Positions 53,301 through 64,000 of a stretch of DNA of 64,000 nt are shown here, piece after piece. Source of the stretch: Bacillota bacterium (GTDB taxonomy: Bacteria; Bacillota; Clostridia; Acetivibrionales; DSM-2933); NCBI GenBank assembly GCA_023430975.1, contig JAEYYB010000057.1:62001-126000 (forward strand), in the 5' to 3' direction. Position numbers and translations under genes: made by a program. Under the pieces are notes generated by a model. It saw nothing but the letters and a program-made list of their open reading frames with translations, had not been told where the DNA came from and did no database searches. The stretch's first letter is position 1. The number at the start of each line of letters is the position of its first letter.

Positions 53301-56300
53301 AGTTTCAATCCACACGCCTGCATGAGGCGTGACTTGAAAACCCTATTAAACTACGTATGAATAGAATGTTTCAATCCACACGCCTGCATGAGGCGTGACT
53401 GCTGTAGGCAATATCCAAATACCTAAACCGATCGGTTTCAATCCACACGCCTGCATGAGGCGTGACTGCATAGGATTGGAACGGGTTTTCTTGTAACTGC
53501 GTGTTTCAATCCACACGCCTGCATGAGGCGTGACTAAAATTTTTATTTATATATAACATTCTTTTTGGTTTCAATCCACACGCCTGCATGAGGCGTGACC
53601 TGTTTACCGTTGTCTATTTCTCCAGATTCATTAAGTTTCAATCCACACGCCTGCATGAGGCGTGACAGTACCTACAACCGCAAATGTTTTTAAGTACACA
53701 GTTTCAATCCACACGCCTGCATGAGGCGTGACGTAAGTAGCATATTAGATCCAGACAATGAAATCGTTTCAATCCACACGCCTGCATGAGGCGTGACGAA
53801 AGAGATTATTAAAAGCTACACAACGACAGGAGTTTCAATCCACACGCCTGCATGAGGCGTGACATTCACCTTGGAAACGGTTTGGTGATATTGCTTATGT
53901 TTCAATCCACACGCCTGCATGAGGCGTGACAAGGGCTTCCGTTGATGCTTCTGCAGCTGTAGCGTTTCAATCCACACGCCTGCATGAGGCGTGACTTTTG
54001 CAAGTTCTCCTATTAGGATTGTTGTTTTGGTTTCAATCCACACGCCTGCATGAGGCGTGACCATGACAATACAGTCCGCTTTGCGTAGCATCCCAAAGTT
54101 TCAATCCACACGCCTGCATGAGGCGTGACCAGGAAAGTTGAACAAACAAATAGCAATACAACAGTTTCAATCCACACGCCTGCATGAGGCGTGACAGCGT
54201 TGTAGTTCGTTTGTTGCGGCCTTAGTTGCGTTTCAATCCACACGCCTGCATGAGGCGTGACGTAGCAGATATCTCCCAATGGTCACAGCAAATGTTTCAA
54301 TCCACACGCCTGCATGAGGCGTGACTTGATACTCATTCAAAACGACAGCTTAAGTTAAAAGTTTCAATCCACACGCCTGCATGAGGCGTGACTAGATAAA
54401 ACCCAATATATTAAAGCTGGAAGCCTCGTTTCAATCCACACGCCTGCATGAGGCGTGACTAAAACATGTCAGAGATACTAAACATGGATCGAAGTTTCAA
54501 TCCACACGCCTGCATGAGGCGTGACAATAATTTTACATACTGATTATTTTTAATAAATTGTTTCAATCCACACGCCTGCATGAGGCGTGACCTAATTGAC
54601 TTTTATCAACATTGCACCCAAACAGAGTTTCAATCCACACGCCTGCATGAGGCGTGACAAGCAGCGTCAGAAACCTCCGACATAAAAATTGGTGTTTCAA
54701 TCCACACGCCTGCATGAGGCGTGACGTTGAAGGGTTATTATTTTTTGCTTCGATTAAAGTTTCAATCCACACGCCTGCATGAGGCGTGACGCAGTTACCT
54801 AACGGAAAGTATCAATGGAGACAAAGTTTCAATCCACACGCCTGCATGAGGCGTGACTCGCTTGTTTGTTCATAGTCCCCTCCTGAATCCCCAGTTTCAA
54901 TCCACACGCCTGCATGAGGCGTGACGTGGTACACCATGAAAATATTAGTAAACGGAGAAGTTTCAATCCACACGCCTGCATGAGGCGTGACGCTGTAAAC
55001 AGTTCTGTAGTAGACATGCAAGGATTTGTTTCAATCCACACGCCTGCATGAGGCGTGACTTGGAATGTCAGATCCAGAGTATTTCTTGATTGAGGTTTCA
55101 ATCCACACGCCTGCATGAGGCGTGACCAGGCTTCCAGGTAGAATTATGAGTTTATTTGATGTTTCAATCCACACGCCTGCATGAGGCGTGACTTTCCTTT
55201 TCTCCGGATAAAGCATGCATACACATAGTTTCAATCCACACGCCTGCATGAGGCGTGACCCGCTGGTAGTGTAACCACTATCGACATAACAGTGTTTCAA
55301 TCCACACGCCTGCATGAGGCGTGACATACGGCTGCACAGGCCAATGTAGTACAAATTGTGTTTCAATCCACACGCCTGCATGAGGCGTGACCTTTTCTCT
55401 CAACTGCTATGCGTTTTTCAAAGGTGTTTCAATCCACACGCCTGCATGAGGCGTGACTAGGACAACGCAAGCATGGCGAGAAATTACAAATGTTTCAATC
55501 CACACGCCTGCATGAGGCGTGACTCCACGTTGTCAGAAGTGTACACGTCCTTTCCAAGTTTCAATCCACACGCCTGCATGAGGCGTGACCTTGATTCACC
55601 TCCCGCTTTTAGATAATTTTTTGTTTCAATCCACACGCCTGCATGAGGCGTGACCTGACAATGGCATGAAGGCTTTTACCTCCGGAATGTTTCAATCCAC
55701 ACGCCTGCATGAGGCGTGACCCAGCTGTTACAGGTGTTGAAGTGCCGTGAAATGTTTCAATCCACACGCCTGCATGAGGCGTGACCTGGGTTCCAACTCA
55801 CAATAAGCAAGTCGATAAGTTTCAATCCACACGCCTGCATGAGGCGTGACAAAACGAAGCTTTAACTATTGGGGATAAGATCAGGTTTCAATCCACACGC
55901 CTGCATGAGGCGTGACTTATATGTTTGGAAAACTCAAAAAGTTTAGGAAAAGTTTCAATCCACACGCCTGCATGAGGCGTGACCTTAATTGCTTCCATAG
56001 TAACACTTAGTGAAATATGTTTCAATCCACACGCCTGCATGAGGCGTGACAAACATCTTATTATAAAGGCGGTTCTGTTAAAGTTGTTTCAATCCACACG
56101 CCTGCATGAGGCGTGACGACGATTCAGGATATCTGATTGTTAACATGTTTATGTTTCAATCCACACGCCTGCATGAGGCGTGACACGATTTATCATCTGC
56201 CATTGAAGGGGCTGTTATGTTTCAATCCACACGCCTGCATGAGGCGTGACGCCTGAGTCTAATCAGGCTGTTTTTAATTTTCAATGTTTCAATCCACACG

Positions 56301-59300
56301 CCTGCATGAGGCGTGACCTAAATTAAAAGCACTTCTTACCGTTGCGGTTGGAGTTTCAATCCACACGCCTGCATGAGGCGTGACCTTTGCAATAGCAGCA
56401 TTGGCAGTAGCAACAAAAGTTTCAATCCACACGCCTGCATGAGGCGTGACTAAATCTTTAATGTTTAAGTTTGCAACTCTCTGTTTCAATCCACACGCCT
56501 GCATGAGGCGTGACTTAAATGCTACCCATGCCGGACATGGATTAGGTGTTTCAATCCACACGCCTGCATGAGGCGTGACGTAACTGGGACGATAACATTG
56601 CCCAGCTTAAAAAAGTTTCAATCCACACGCCTGCATGAGGCGTGACTGGTGGAACGAATACATAACAGGCGTTGAAAAATATGTTTCAATCCACACGCCT
56701 GCATGAGGCGTGACCGTGGTGTATTTGTGTGTGGAATAGCAGTTTCAGGTTTCAATCCACACGCCTGCATGAGGCGTGACAATAAATCCAACATAGTCCA
56801 GCTTGCGGATAGAGGTTTCAATCCACACGCCTGCATGAGGCGTGACGTTGAAGGGAGGTGTACATGTGAAAACTGATAAAGTTTCAATCCACACGCCTGC
56901 ATGAGGCGTGACAGAACACCAGAAGAATATAAAAAAATAGAGATAGAGTTTCAATCCACACGCCTACATGAGGCGTGACGATAATAGTTGCAAAAGATAA
57001 TACAACTGGTAAGGTTTCAATCCACACGCCTGCATGAGGCGTGACGGTGACTTCATACAGTTTTATAACGGTCATTCCAAGTTTCAATCCACACGCCTGC
57101 ATGAGGCGTGACGGATTTCTAATTAAAGGATTTTGGATATAAATGTAGTTTCAATCCACACGCCTGCATGAGGCGTGACTTAGTTAATTGGGATGACATA
57201 ATTATTGAATATGAGTTTCAATCCACACGCCTGCATGAGGCGTGACTTGCCCTGCTCTGCTCCCACTCCTCCCTGGTGTGGTTTCAATCCACACGCCTGC
57301 ATGAGGCGTGACTGGTGATTTAGATGGCTTATGATGTTACAAATACAGTTTCAATCCACACGCCTGCATGAGGCGTGACTGAGATCATTTTTTTCAAGTT
57401 CAACTAAAACTTTAAGGTTTCAATCCACACGCCTGCATGAGGCGTGACCGGAGCTTTTATTAAGTTTAACTTCTCTGGAGAAAGTGTTTCAATCCACACG
57501 CCTGCATGAGGCGTGACGTTTGAAATTGAGGCAACATGTCCCAAGGATATTGTTTCAATCCACACGCCTGCATGAGGCGTGACAAAGTGTAACTACAACT
57601 ATGGTGCAGAGTATTGTGTTTCAATCCACACGCCTGCATGAGGCGTGACTACAATTTGCTGTAAAATCAACACAATTGGATCTGTTTCAATCCACACGCC
57701 TGCATGAGGCGTGACATAAGTGGAACGGAGCTACTTCAAAGATTTATGAGTTTCAATCCACACGCCTGCATGAGGCGTGACAATGACACAGTAGCAAACC
57801 ATGAGGCAGAGCTTAGTTTCAATCCACACGCCTGCATGAGGCGTGACAAAATGCTTCGATTTGATATTAATATAAAAAGGTTTCAATCCACACGCCTGCA
57901 TGAGGCGTGACGAAAAGATTAAGAAGGGTCTTGAAAATATTCTGTTTCAATCCACACGCCTGCATGAGGCGTGACCCATCTGGCTCTGTTACTTTAGACA
58001 TGGTTAAAGTTTCAATCCACACGCCTGCATGAGGCGTGACCTAACGCTTTGATTTTAATTGATGAAGCTGGTCTTGTTTCAATCCACACGCCTGCATGAG
58101 GCGTGACAGACCTGCAGAGGAAGACATTTGTATACTTTAAAGTTTCAATCCACACGCCTGCATGAGGCGTGACACTACGTTTTCATCAAAAGTACTTTGC
58201 TTTTCAAGTTTCAATCCACACGCCTGCATGAGGCGTGACGCAATTCATTGTGTAGTCCGGACTCCTCCACCAGGTTTCAATCCACACGCCTGCATGAGGC
58301 GTGACACCCCGGATGCCCTTTATGATGCACTCTACGGCTTGTTTCAATCCACACGCCTGCATGAGGCGTGACTTGTTGTAATCTTCAGGAGGGTTATCAG
58401 ATTTAAGTTTCAATCCACACGCCTGCATGAGGCGTGACTCCTGCGAACTTGCCAGCCTTTCCGACTATTTACGTTTCAATCCACACGCCTGCATGAGGCG
58501 TGACCCTGACGATTTTGGCGATGTTATCGTTACCTGGGGTGTTTCAATCCACACGCCTGCATGAGGCGTGACTTCTGGCGTATAATAGAATCTGTAATAA
58601 TTATAGGGTTTCAATCCACACGCCTGCATGAGGCGTGACTAAAACAAATTAATTGAGAGGAGATTAAAAATTAGTTTCAATCCACACGCCTGCATGAGGC
58701 GTGACAAAGTCGCAGGAACTAATTTCAGAACTTCGCAAGGTTTCAATCCACACGCCTGCATGAGGCGTGACAAGAACTTAGCGGCAAGGTTAATAAGACA
58801 GCTGATGTTTCAATCCACACGCCTGCATGAGGCGTGACTACAGGTTACCAATCAGCAGCTACCAATACAGGTGTTTCAATCCACACGCCTGCATGAGGCG
58901 TGACTTAAGTACGCTAAAGAGGTTAATAAGGATGTTGTTTCAATCCACACGCCTGCATGAGGCGTGACGCAAGCTTTCTGCCCAAGATGAAATAGCAGCA
59001 TGGGTTTCAATCCACACGCCTGCATGAGGCGTGACGCTGTTCTTTCTCTTTCCTGCTCAATTCCTCTTTGTGTTTCAATCCACACGCCTGCATGAGGCGT
59101 GACAATCTGATAACCCTCCTGAAGATTACAACAACATTGTTTCAATCCACACGCCTGCATGAGGCGTGACACAACGATTTAAAATTCGTTGATCAACAAA
59201 TAAGAGTTTCAATCCACACGCCTGCATGAGGCGTGACTCATGCAGAGGTACCCTTTAGAAATTAAAGATTATGTTTCAATCCACACGCCTGCATGAGGCG

Positions 59301-62300
59301 TGACGACGAACGCACAAACCAAAAGATAGAAGAGGTCTGGTTTCAATCCACACGCCTGCATGAGGCGTGACGTGTTCGAATTTGTCAACGCATATAAGCT
59401 TTACAGTTTCAATCCACACGCCTGCATGAGGCGTGACTGAGTATGGAAAGGGCAATATTATTAAAGCCAAAAGTTTCAATCCACACGCCTGCATGAGGCG
59501 TGACTAAGGACGTTATCTATTATCCTAGCTCTAGTTTCAGTTTCAATCCACACGCCTGCATGAGGCGTGACCATAACTCTGTACTTAAACTCACCAGGAA
59601 TAAAAGGGTTTCAATCCACACGCCTGCATGAGGCGTGACGCTGCAATGCTTCGAGAGCATTCGTTGGTTGTGCTGTTTCAATCCACACGCCTGCATGAGG
59701 CGTGACAAACTATATCTCTCGGCTCTGCATATATGGTTCTGTTTCAATCCACACGCCTGCATGAGGCGTGACAAGCAGGAAATTCAGTTACAGTGAATGT
59801 TATTTATGTTTCAATCCACACGCCTGCATGAGGCGTGACGTACCTATTAAGTAGCATGTAACTGCTATCCCAAAGTTTCAATCCACACGCCTGCATGAGG
59901 CGTGACATGCAGGGGAAGTAAAATACTTCTACATAGTTTCAGTTTCAATCCACACGCCTGCATGAGGCGTGACTTGAAAATATTTTAGGAGGAATAAAAG
60001 ATTATGGGTTTCAATCCACACGCCTGCATGAGGCGTGACTGCAGTACTCTTTAAAAATAATACGGAGTACGTTGTTTCAATCCACACGCCTGCATGAGGC
60101 GTGACTCACGGCAGTCAAATCCCGAATTCGAATCTAAAAGTTTCAATCCACACGCCTGCATGAGGCGTGACGGTAGTCAATGAGTGTTACTGGGACAGCA
60201 AGAAAGTTTCAATCCACACGCCTGCATGAGGCGTGACGTAGTAAAAACGGTGATGATGAAGGTGGAGAGGTTGTTTCAATCCACACGCCTGCATGAGGCG
60301 TGACGGCAGAAGGGCATAAGGATCAAAGAGGCTGATAATGTTTCAATCCACACGCCTGCATGAGGCGTGACAGCATGAACTTTGTCATCCAGCTCACTTG
60401 ATTGCTGTTTCAATCCACACGCCTGCATGAGGCGTGACAAATGCAAATTGCAGTTGACCGTTATGCTTTACAGGTTTCAATCCACACGCCTGCATGAGGC
60501 GTGACAGTAATTCATGTAAGGGTTACACCAACGGAAAAAAGTTTCAATCCACACGCCTGCATGAGGCGTGACGGTGATTGATTATTTGCTTGTGGCATTA
60601 AGTAATGTTTCAATCCACACGCCTGCATGAGGCGTGACGGAAGTGTTAATGTGAGCAGTAACGACAGATCAAGGGTTTCAATCCACACGCCTGCATGAGG
60701 CGTGACAAGTGTTAGAGTTGTCAAACCTTCCATATCTCCTGGTTTCAATCCACACGCCTGCATGAGGCGTGACTTGATGATGTAAACACATTGGCCAGTG
60801 AAATGTTTCAATCCACACGCCTGCATGAGGCGTGACCAAATGCAATTGAGTTTGTGTGTACGTATTTACCTAGTTTCAATCCACACGCCTGCATGAGGCG
60901 TGACCAACTTATTCATAGCACCAAAACCTCCTAAGAGTTTCAATCCACACGCCTGCATGAGGCGTGACCTGAGGATATGGGGATTGAATGGTACATATGG
61001 CGTTTCAATCCACACGCCTGCATGAGGCGTGACTATGCTGATCGAAGGTCATGAGGATAGATTAAGCGTTTCAATCCACACGCCTGCATGAGGCGTGACG
61101 GACTGATGATGCAATAGTGGCCTCAGAAATCATTGTTTCAATCCACACGCCTGCATGAGGCGTGACTTGAACCTTCAACATCTGAAAATAAAGGTCTTGG
61201 GTTTCAATCCACACGCCTGCATGAGGCGTGACTAGCCATTTTCATCAATGCAACAGTTATACATCCAGTTTCAATCCACACGCCTGCATGAGGCGTGACA
61301 ATGGGTGCTTATGATAGGTGGGAATTAAAGCTAGTTTCAATCCACACGCCTGCATGAGGCGTGACCGTTTGTAAGAAATCTTGATTGGGGCGAATCAAAA
61401 GTTTCAATCCACACGCCTGCATGAGGCGTGACGGGTTGTTGTTGGATCTGTTCAGTCACTTATGAGGGTTTCAATCCACACGCCTGCATGAGGCGTGACC
61501 ATAGTTTCAGAATATTCAATTACTCTTTACAAAGTTTCAATCCACACGCCTGCATGAGGCGTGACTGTCTTTCCTTTTTCAATTTTGCTAAATATTCTTG
61601 TTTCAATCCACACGCCTGCATGAGGCGTGACTCTGTCAAAAGAATGGATTGAAAATTGATAGCCAGTTTCAATCCACACGCCTGCATGAGGCGTGACAAC
61701 GCATTAAAAACAGTCGGAGATGGGGGGAAAGTTTCAATCCACACGCCTGCATGAGGCGTGACCATAGCATGCAAATTTCCAAACTCCATTTATACATGTT
61801 TCAATCCACACGCCTGCATGAGGCGTGACAATCGGAATATCAACTGTATATTTAAGGCAATTAGTTTCAATCCACACGCCTGCATGAGGCGTGACTCAGC
61901 CTTCCAGACAGCATGGCCGACAATAAAAGTTTCAATCCACACGCCTGCATGAGGCGTGACGCTAAGTCTTGCAGTTAATGGATATACAGCAGATGTTTCA
62001 ATCCACACGCCTGCATGAGGCGTGACCTTTTCGTACACTTCACGGGAAAACGGTGTTAATGTTTCAATCCACACGCCTGCATGAGGCGTGACCACCGACC
62101 ACACAGATCCGGTTGCATACTTCCGTGTTTCAATCCACACGCCTGCATGAGGCGTGACCATGAATGATTTTGATTTTATCATTAAGATCAATGTTTCAAT
62201 CCACACGCCTGCATGAGGCGTGACTACCAATACAGGTGACCGATCAGCAGCTAGTGTGGTTTCAATCCACACGCCTGCATGAGGCGTGACTTTGATTCTT

Positions 62301-62558
62301 GGTCACATAAGAAATTACCTCAAAAGTTTCAATCCACACGCCTGCATGAGGCGTGACACTCCCACGATATCAATTATGGTATTTTTGAGTATGTTTCAAT
62401 CCACACGCCTGCATGAGGCGTGACATATCAGGTGGTGTTATTGGAGACCAGACTAAAAAAGTTTCAATCCACACGCCTGCATGAGGCGTGACCTATGCGG
62501 AATTTTCGCAAATATCGTGCAAAATTGTTTCAATCCACACGCCTGCATGAGGCGTGAC
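50394..62558 (-). CRISPR. Type I-C CRISPR array, about 184 repeats
   Basis: By hand count 184 repeats of 32 bp and 183 spacers of about 32-36 bp, mean period about 66.3. On the plus strand each repeat starts GTTTCAATCC and ends GAGGCGTGAC, with an inner stem CACGCCT / AGGCGTG. The minus-strand form ends GGATTGAAAC, the expected 3' end of type I-C repeats, so crRNAs are read on the minus strand. Variants: base 3 T to C in the first repeat (50394), base 15 G to A in the second (50461, breaks the stem), base 23 G to T in the fourth (50594), and base 19 G to A at 56948 (loop). The first three cluster at the left end, the leader-distal side. All open frames inside it are repeat artefacts. Confidence 0.98.
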
Positions 62559-62727
62559 AGTTCACAAAAAAAATCCTTATTCCACTATAACTTCAGACTA
62601 CAAATCCGCGAAAGCCAATAAATAGCCAAAAATCATTATACAAATAAATAGATAAATACAACAAAAGCTTGATTATTCCCTCATCGCGAACCTATAGTAA
62701 AATCAATGTAAGCATACCAATCGCGAA
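62559..62727 (-). promoter_or_regulatory. CRISPR leader with promoter
   Basis: About 169 AT-rich bases between the array and cas2. A minus-strand promoter is visible: TTGTTG (62664-62659), 18 bases, TATAAT (62640-62635), placing the start about 70 bases before the first repeat. The hexamer CGCGAA or its equivalent occurs at three places (near 62608, 62685 and 62722). Confidence 0.75.
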
Positions 62728-63018
62728 TCATGTTATAATAATTCCTTCTGGATCATATCCTTCTTTTGCACCAACGTGTTCAATTTTAGGTTTCCAATTA
62801 CTTCCTAAATAATAGAACCTCAAGCTGTCTTTATCCTTATCCATAACATCTATTAGCTTGTTTTTCAATAATGCTATCTGATGTGGGTCAGCCAAACATT
62901 CAAAAACTGAATGTTGAACCCTTTGGCCATAATCTCTACATAACTTAGCAATCTTTCTCAACCGTTTCTCTCCAGCAACAGTTGTAGTATTTACATCGTA
63001 AGTTATAAGTACCATCAT
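62728..63018 (-). CDS. cas2: CRISPR-associated Cas2, type I-C
   Basis: 96 residues, ferredoxin-like fold. VLITYDVNTTTVAGEKRL begins with the conserved YDV, and RVQHSVFECLADPHQ follows; the later LRFYYLGSNWKPKIEHVG fits I-C Cas2. It forms the spacer-integration complex with Cas1. AGGTG is the ribosome site of the ATG at 63018, 11 bases after cas1. It is the last cas gene before the leader, as expected for I-C. Confidence 0.97.
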   Translation of the reverse strand: MMVLITYDVNTTTVAGEKRLRKIAKLCRDYGQRVQHSVFECLADPHQIALLKNKLIDVMDKDKDSLRFYYLGSNWKPKIEHVGAKEGYDPEGIIIT

Positions 63019-63029
63019 AATTATATCAC

Positions 63030-64000
63030 CTACTTCCAGAAAAATGGAGGGTAATCATCCAAATCTCCTCTAATATGCCTTGCCATCAATAGTGCTTGAG
63101 CATATGGCAAAAGGCCTATTGGTATTTTTTCATCAAGATAAGGGTGGGTAATTTCCTCCTTTTTCCTTTTTTGCCATTCAGTTAATACAAGTTTCTTTGT
63201 ATCATCTGACATAATAACTGCTTCAGATTCCTTTCTTATGAACCCTTTTGCACTGATTTGCCTTCTATTAATCAATGATAAAACCATTCTATCAACTAAA
63301 TATGATCTGAACTCTTCCATCATATCAAGTGCTAAACTGCTTCTTCCTGGCCTGTCTCTGTGAAGATATCCTACTTGAGGGTCTAAACCAACTGATTCTA
63401 ATGCTGCTTCGACATCATGGGATAAAATTGTGTATAGAAAAGATAACAATGCATTCACATTATCTGTTGGAGGTCTTTTAATTCTTTCATGAAAGAAAAA
63501 TTCATCTTTTTGAGTAAGTATCATGTCATCAAGGCATCCAAAGTAAATTCTAGCCGCTTCTCCTTCAATACCTCGGAGTAAATCAATGTTATTAACATTA
63601 TGGATCTCCTCAGCCAATCTTTTCAACATATTCACTGCTGACACCAATTCATTGCTTTCTATTTTTTCGCCATGATCCCTTAATGCTCTTTGAATGCATA
63701 CCCGGGAATTGAGAATTTTTGATACAATAAATCGCTTAGATAACCGAAGTGTTGTTTCATCATTATCAGCCCACCTGTACTGTTGTCTCCTTAATAATAC
63801 ATTTCCATGAGCTTTGCCTGTTACTCTCCCCAGGAAATACCCGCTTGAACTCAAAAATGAAAAAGCTACCCCACGTTCACAACAAAGTCTCATAAGTGCA
63901 GGACTTGCTCCAGCGTATCCAAAAGTAATAATTCCTTCAAGGTTGTGAATTGGAATTCTAAATTTAATTTGGTCGTCAGCTTTTACAAGCACATTTTCAC
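63030..64000 (-). CDS. cas1: CRISPR-associated Cas1, type I-C (N-terminus beyond window)
   Basis: At least 323 residues; the frame is open to the right edge. An internal GTG at 63992 is not the likely start: it is preceded in frame by EN, and the text ENVLVKADDQIKFRIP matches the inner N-terminal strand of I-C Cas1, which begins about 20 residues earlier. Motifs: HNLEGIITFGYAGASPALM, LLRGIEGEAARIYFGCLDDM (catalytic Glu), LLSFLYTILSHDVEAALE, VGYLHRDRPGRSSLALDMME (catalytic His and Asp). It is the integrase for new spacers. Cas4, Cas3 and the Cascade genes would lie further right, outside the window. Confidence 0.95.
   Translation of the reverse strand, partial: ENVLVKADDQIKFRIPIHNLEGIITFGYAGASPALMRLCCERGVAFSFLSSSGYFLGRVTGKAHGNVLLRRQQYRWADNDETTLRLSKRFIVSKILNSRVCIQRALRDHGEKIESNELVSAVNMLKRLAEEIHNVNNIDLLRGIEGEAARIYFGCLDDMILTQKDEFFFHERIKRPPTDNVNALLSFLYTILSHDVEAALESVGLDPQVGYLHRDRPGRSSLALDMMEEFRSYLVDRMVLSLINRRQISAKGFIRKESEAVIMSDDTKKLVLTEWQKRKKEEITHPYLDEKIPIGLLPYAQALLMARHIRGDLDDYPPFFWK

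Noticed and set aside
50421..62272. Many 60-160 residue open frames inside the CRISPR array with repeated HACMRRD, TPHAGVWIET or LMQACGLK words
   Set aside because: They are translations of the 32-bp repeat in different frames. No ribosome sites or family features are seen.
63030..63992. Complete cas1 starting at the GTG at 63992
   Set aside because: The frame stays open to the window edge and the residues there match an internal strand of type I-C Cas1, so the real start lies outside.

Overview
The window looks like a low-GC, spore-forming, cellulolytic Clostridia chromosome (Clostridium cluster III / Acetivibrio-Pseudobacteroides type). The pointers are AT-rich intergenic DNA, strong GGAGG-type ribosome sites, a SpoVB-like flippase, CsaB and SLH-like cell-wall anchoring, CtsR boxes, and an exported protein ending in a cellulosomal dockerin. 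The species assignment is inference.

Layout. 1-5 kb (mostly minus): a lipoprotein cut by the left edge, a VanW-family protein, a split transketolase and a YitT membrane protein. 5.4-8.4 kb (plus): a glycosyltransferase/CsaB fusion and a TagA-type glycosyltransferase, both for secondary cell-wall polymer. 8.5-15.6 kb (minus): a J-domain-like mini protein, a membrane-anchored FAD oxidoreductase with an SLH-like tail, a coiled-coil surface protein, the EndoA/EndoAI toxin-antitoxin pair, alanine racemase and the NAD(P)HX repair enzyme. 15.8-22 kb (minus): a polysaccharide cluster (O-antigen-ligase-like, DUF4330, GT4, two hexapeptide acyltransferases, MurJ). 22.3-25.4 kb: a membrane-anchored exonuclease VII large-subunit-like protein that appears to have lost its catalytic residues, a MocR regulator, and a CtsR-controlled hsp20. 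25.6-34 kb (minus): SpoVB-like flippase, thioesterase, PilM, Dus, PilZ and a secreted beta-propeller protein. 34-40.8 kb (minus): a packed cofactor operon (alcohol dehydrogenase, folP, folB, folK, birA, amidohydrolase, an Arg/Glu/Asp/Asn-repeat protein, coaX). 41.5-50.3 kb (plus): an extracytoplasmic redox locus with ApbE, NusG-II protein, Gx transporter, hydrogenase protease, TatA, two TatC proteins, a Tat-exported [NiFe] hydrogenase, and a DUF2271-Kelch-dockerin protein. 50.4-64 kb: a very large type I-C CRISPR array (about 184 repeats by hand count), its leader, cas2, and cas1 cut by the right edge.

How it fits together. The 43.6-48.2 kb locus encodes a Tat substrate (hydrogenase), its endopeptidase and its own translocase. 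The two TatC proteins show complementary loss of conserved residues. Upstream flavinylation-type genes (ApbE, NusG-II, Gx transporter) and the downstream dockerin protein suggest a redox system outside the membrane, possibly tied to the cellulosome. The CRISPR array is read on the minus strand from a leader beside cas2; degenerate repeats lie at the far end, and two spacers overlap within what looks like one repetitive phage gene.

Across the first 44 kb a family of small palindromic intergenic elements (at least seven copies, three near full length) recurs and is not explained by any gene.
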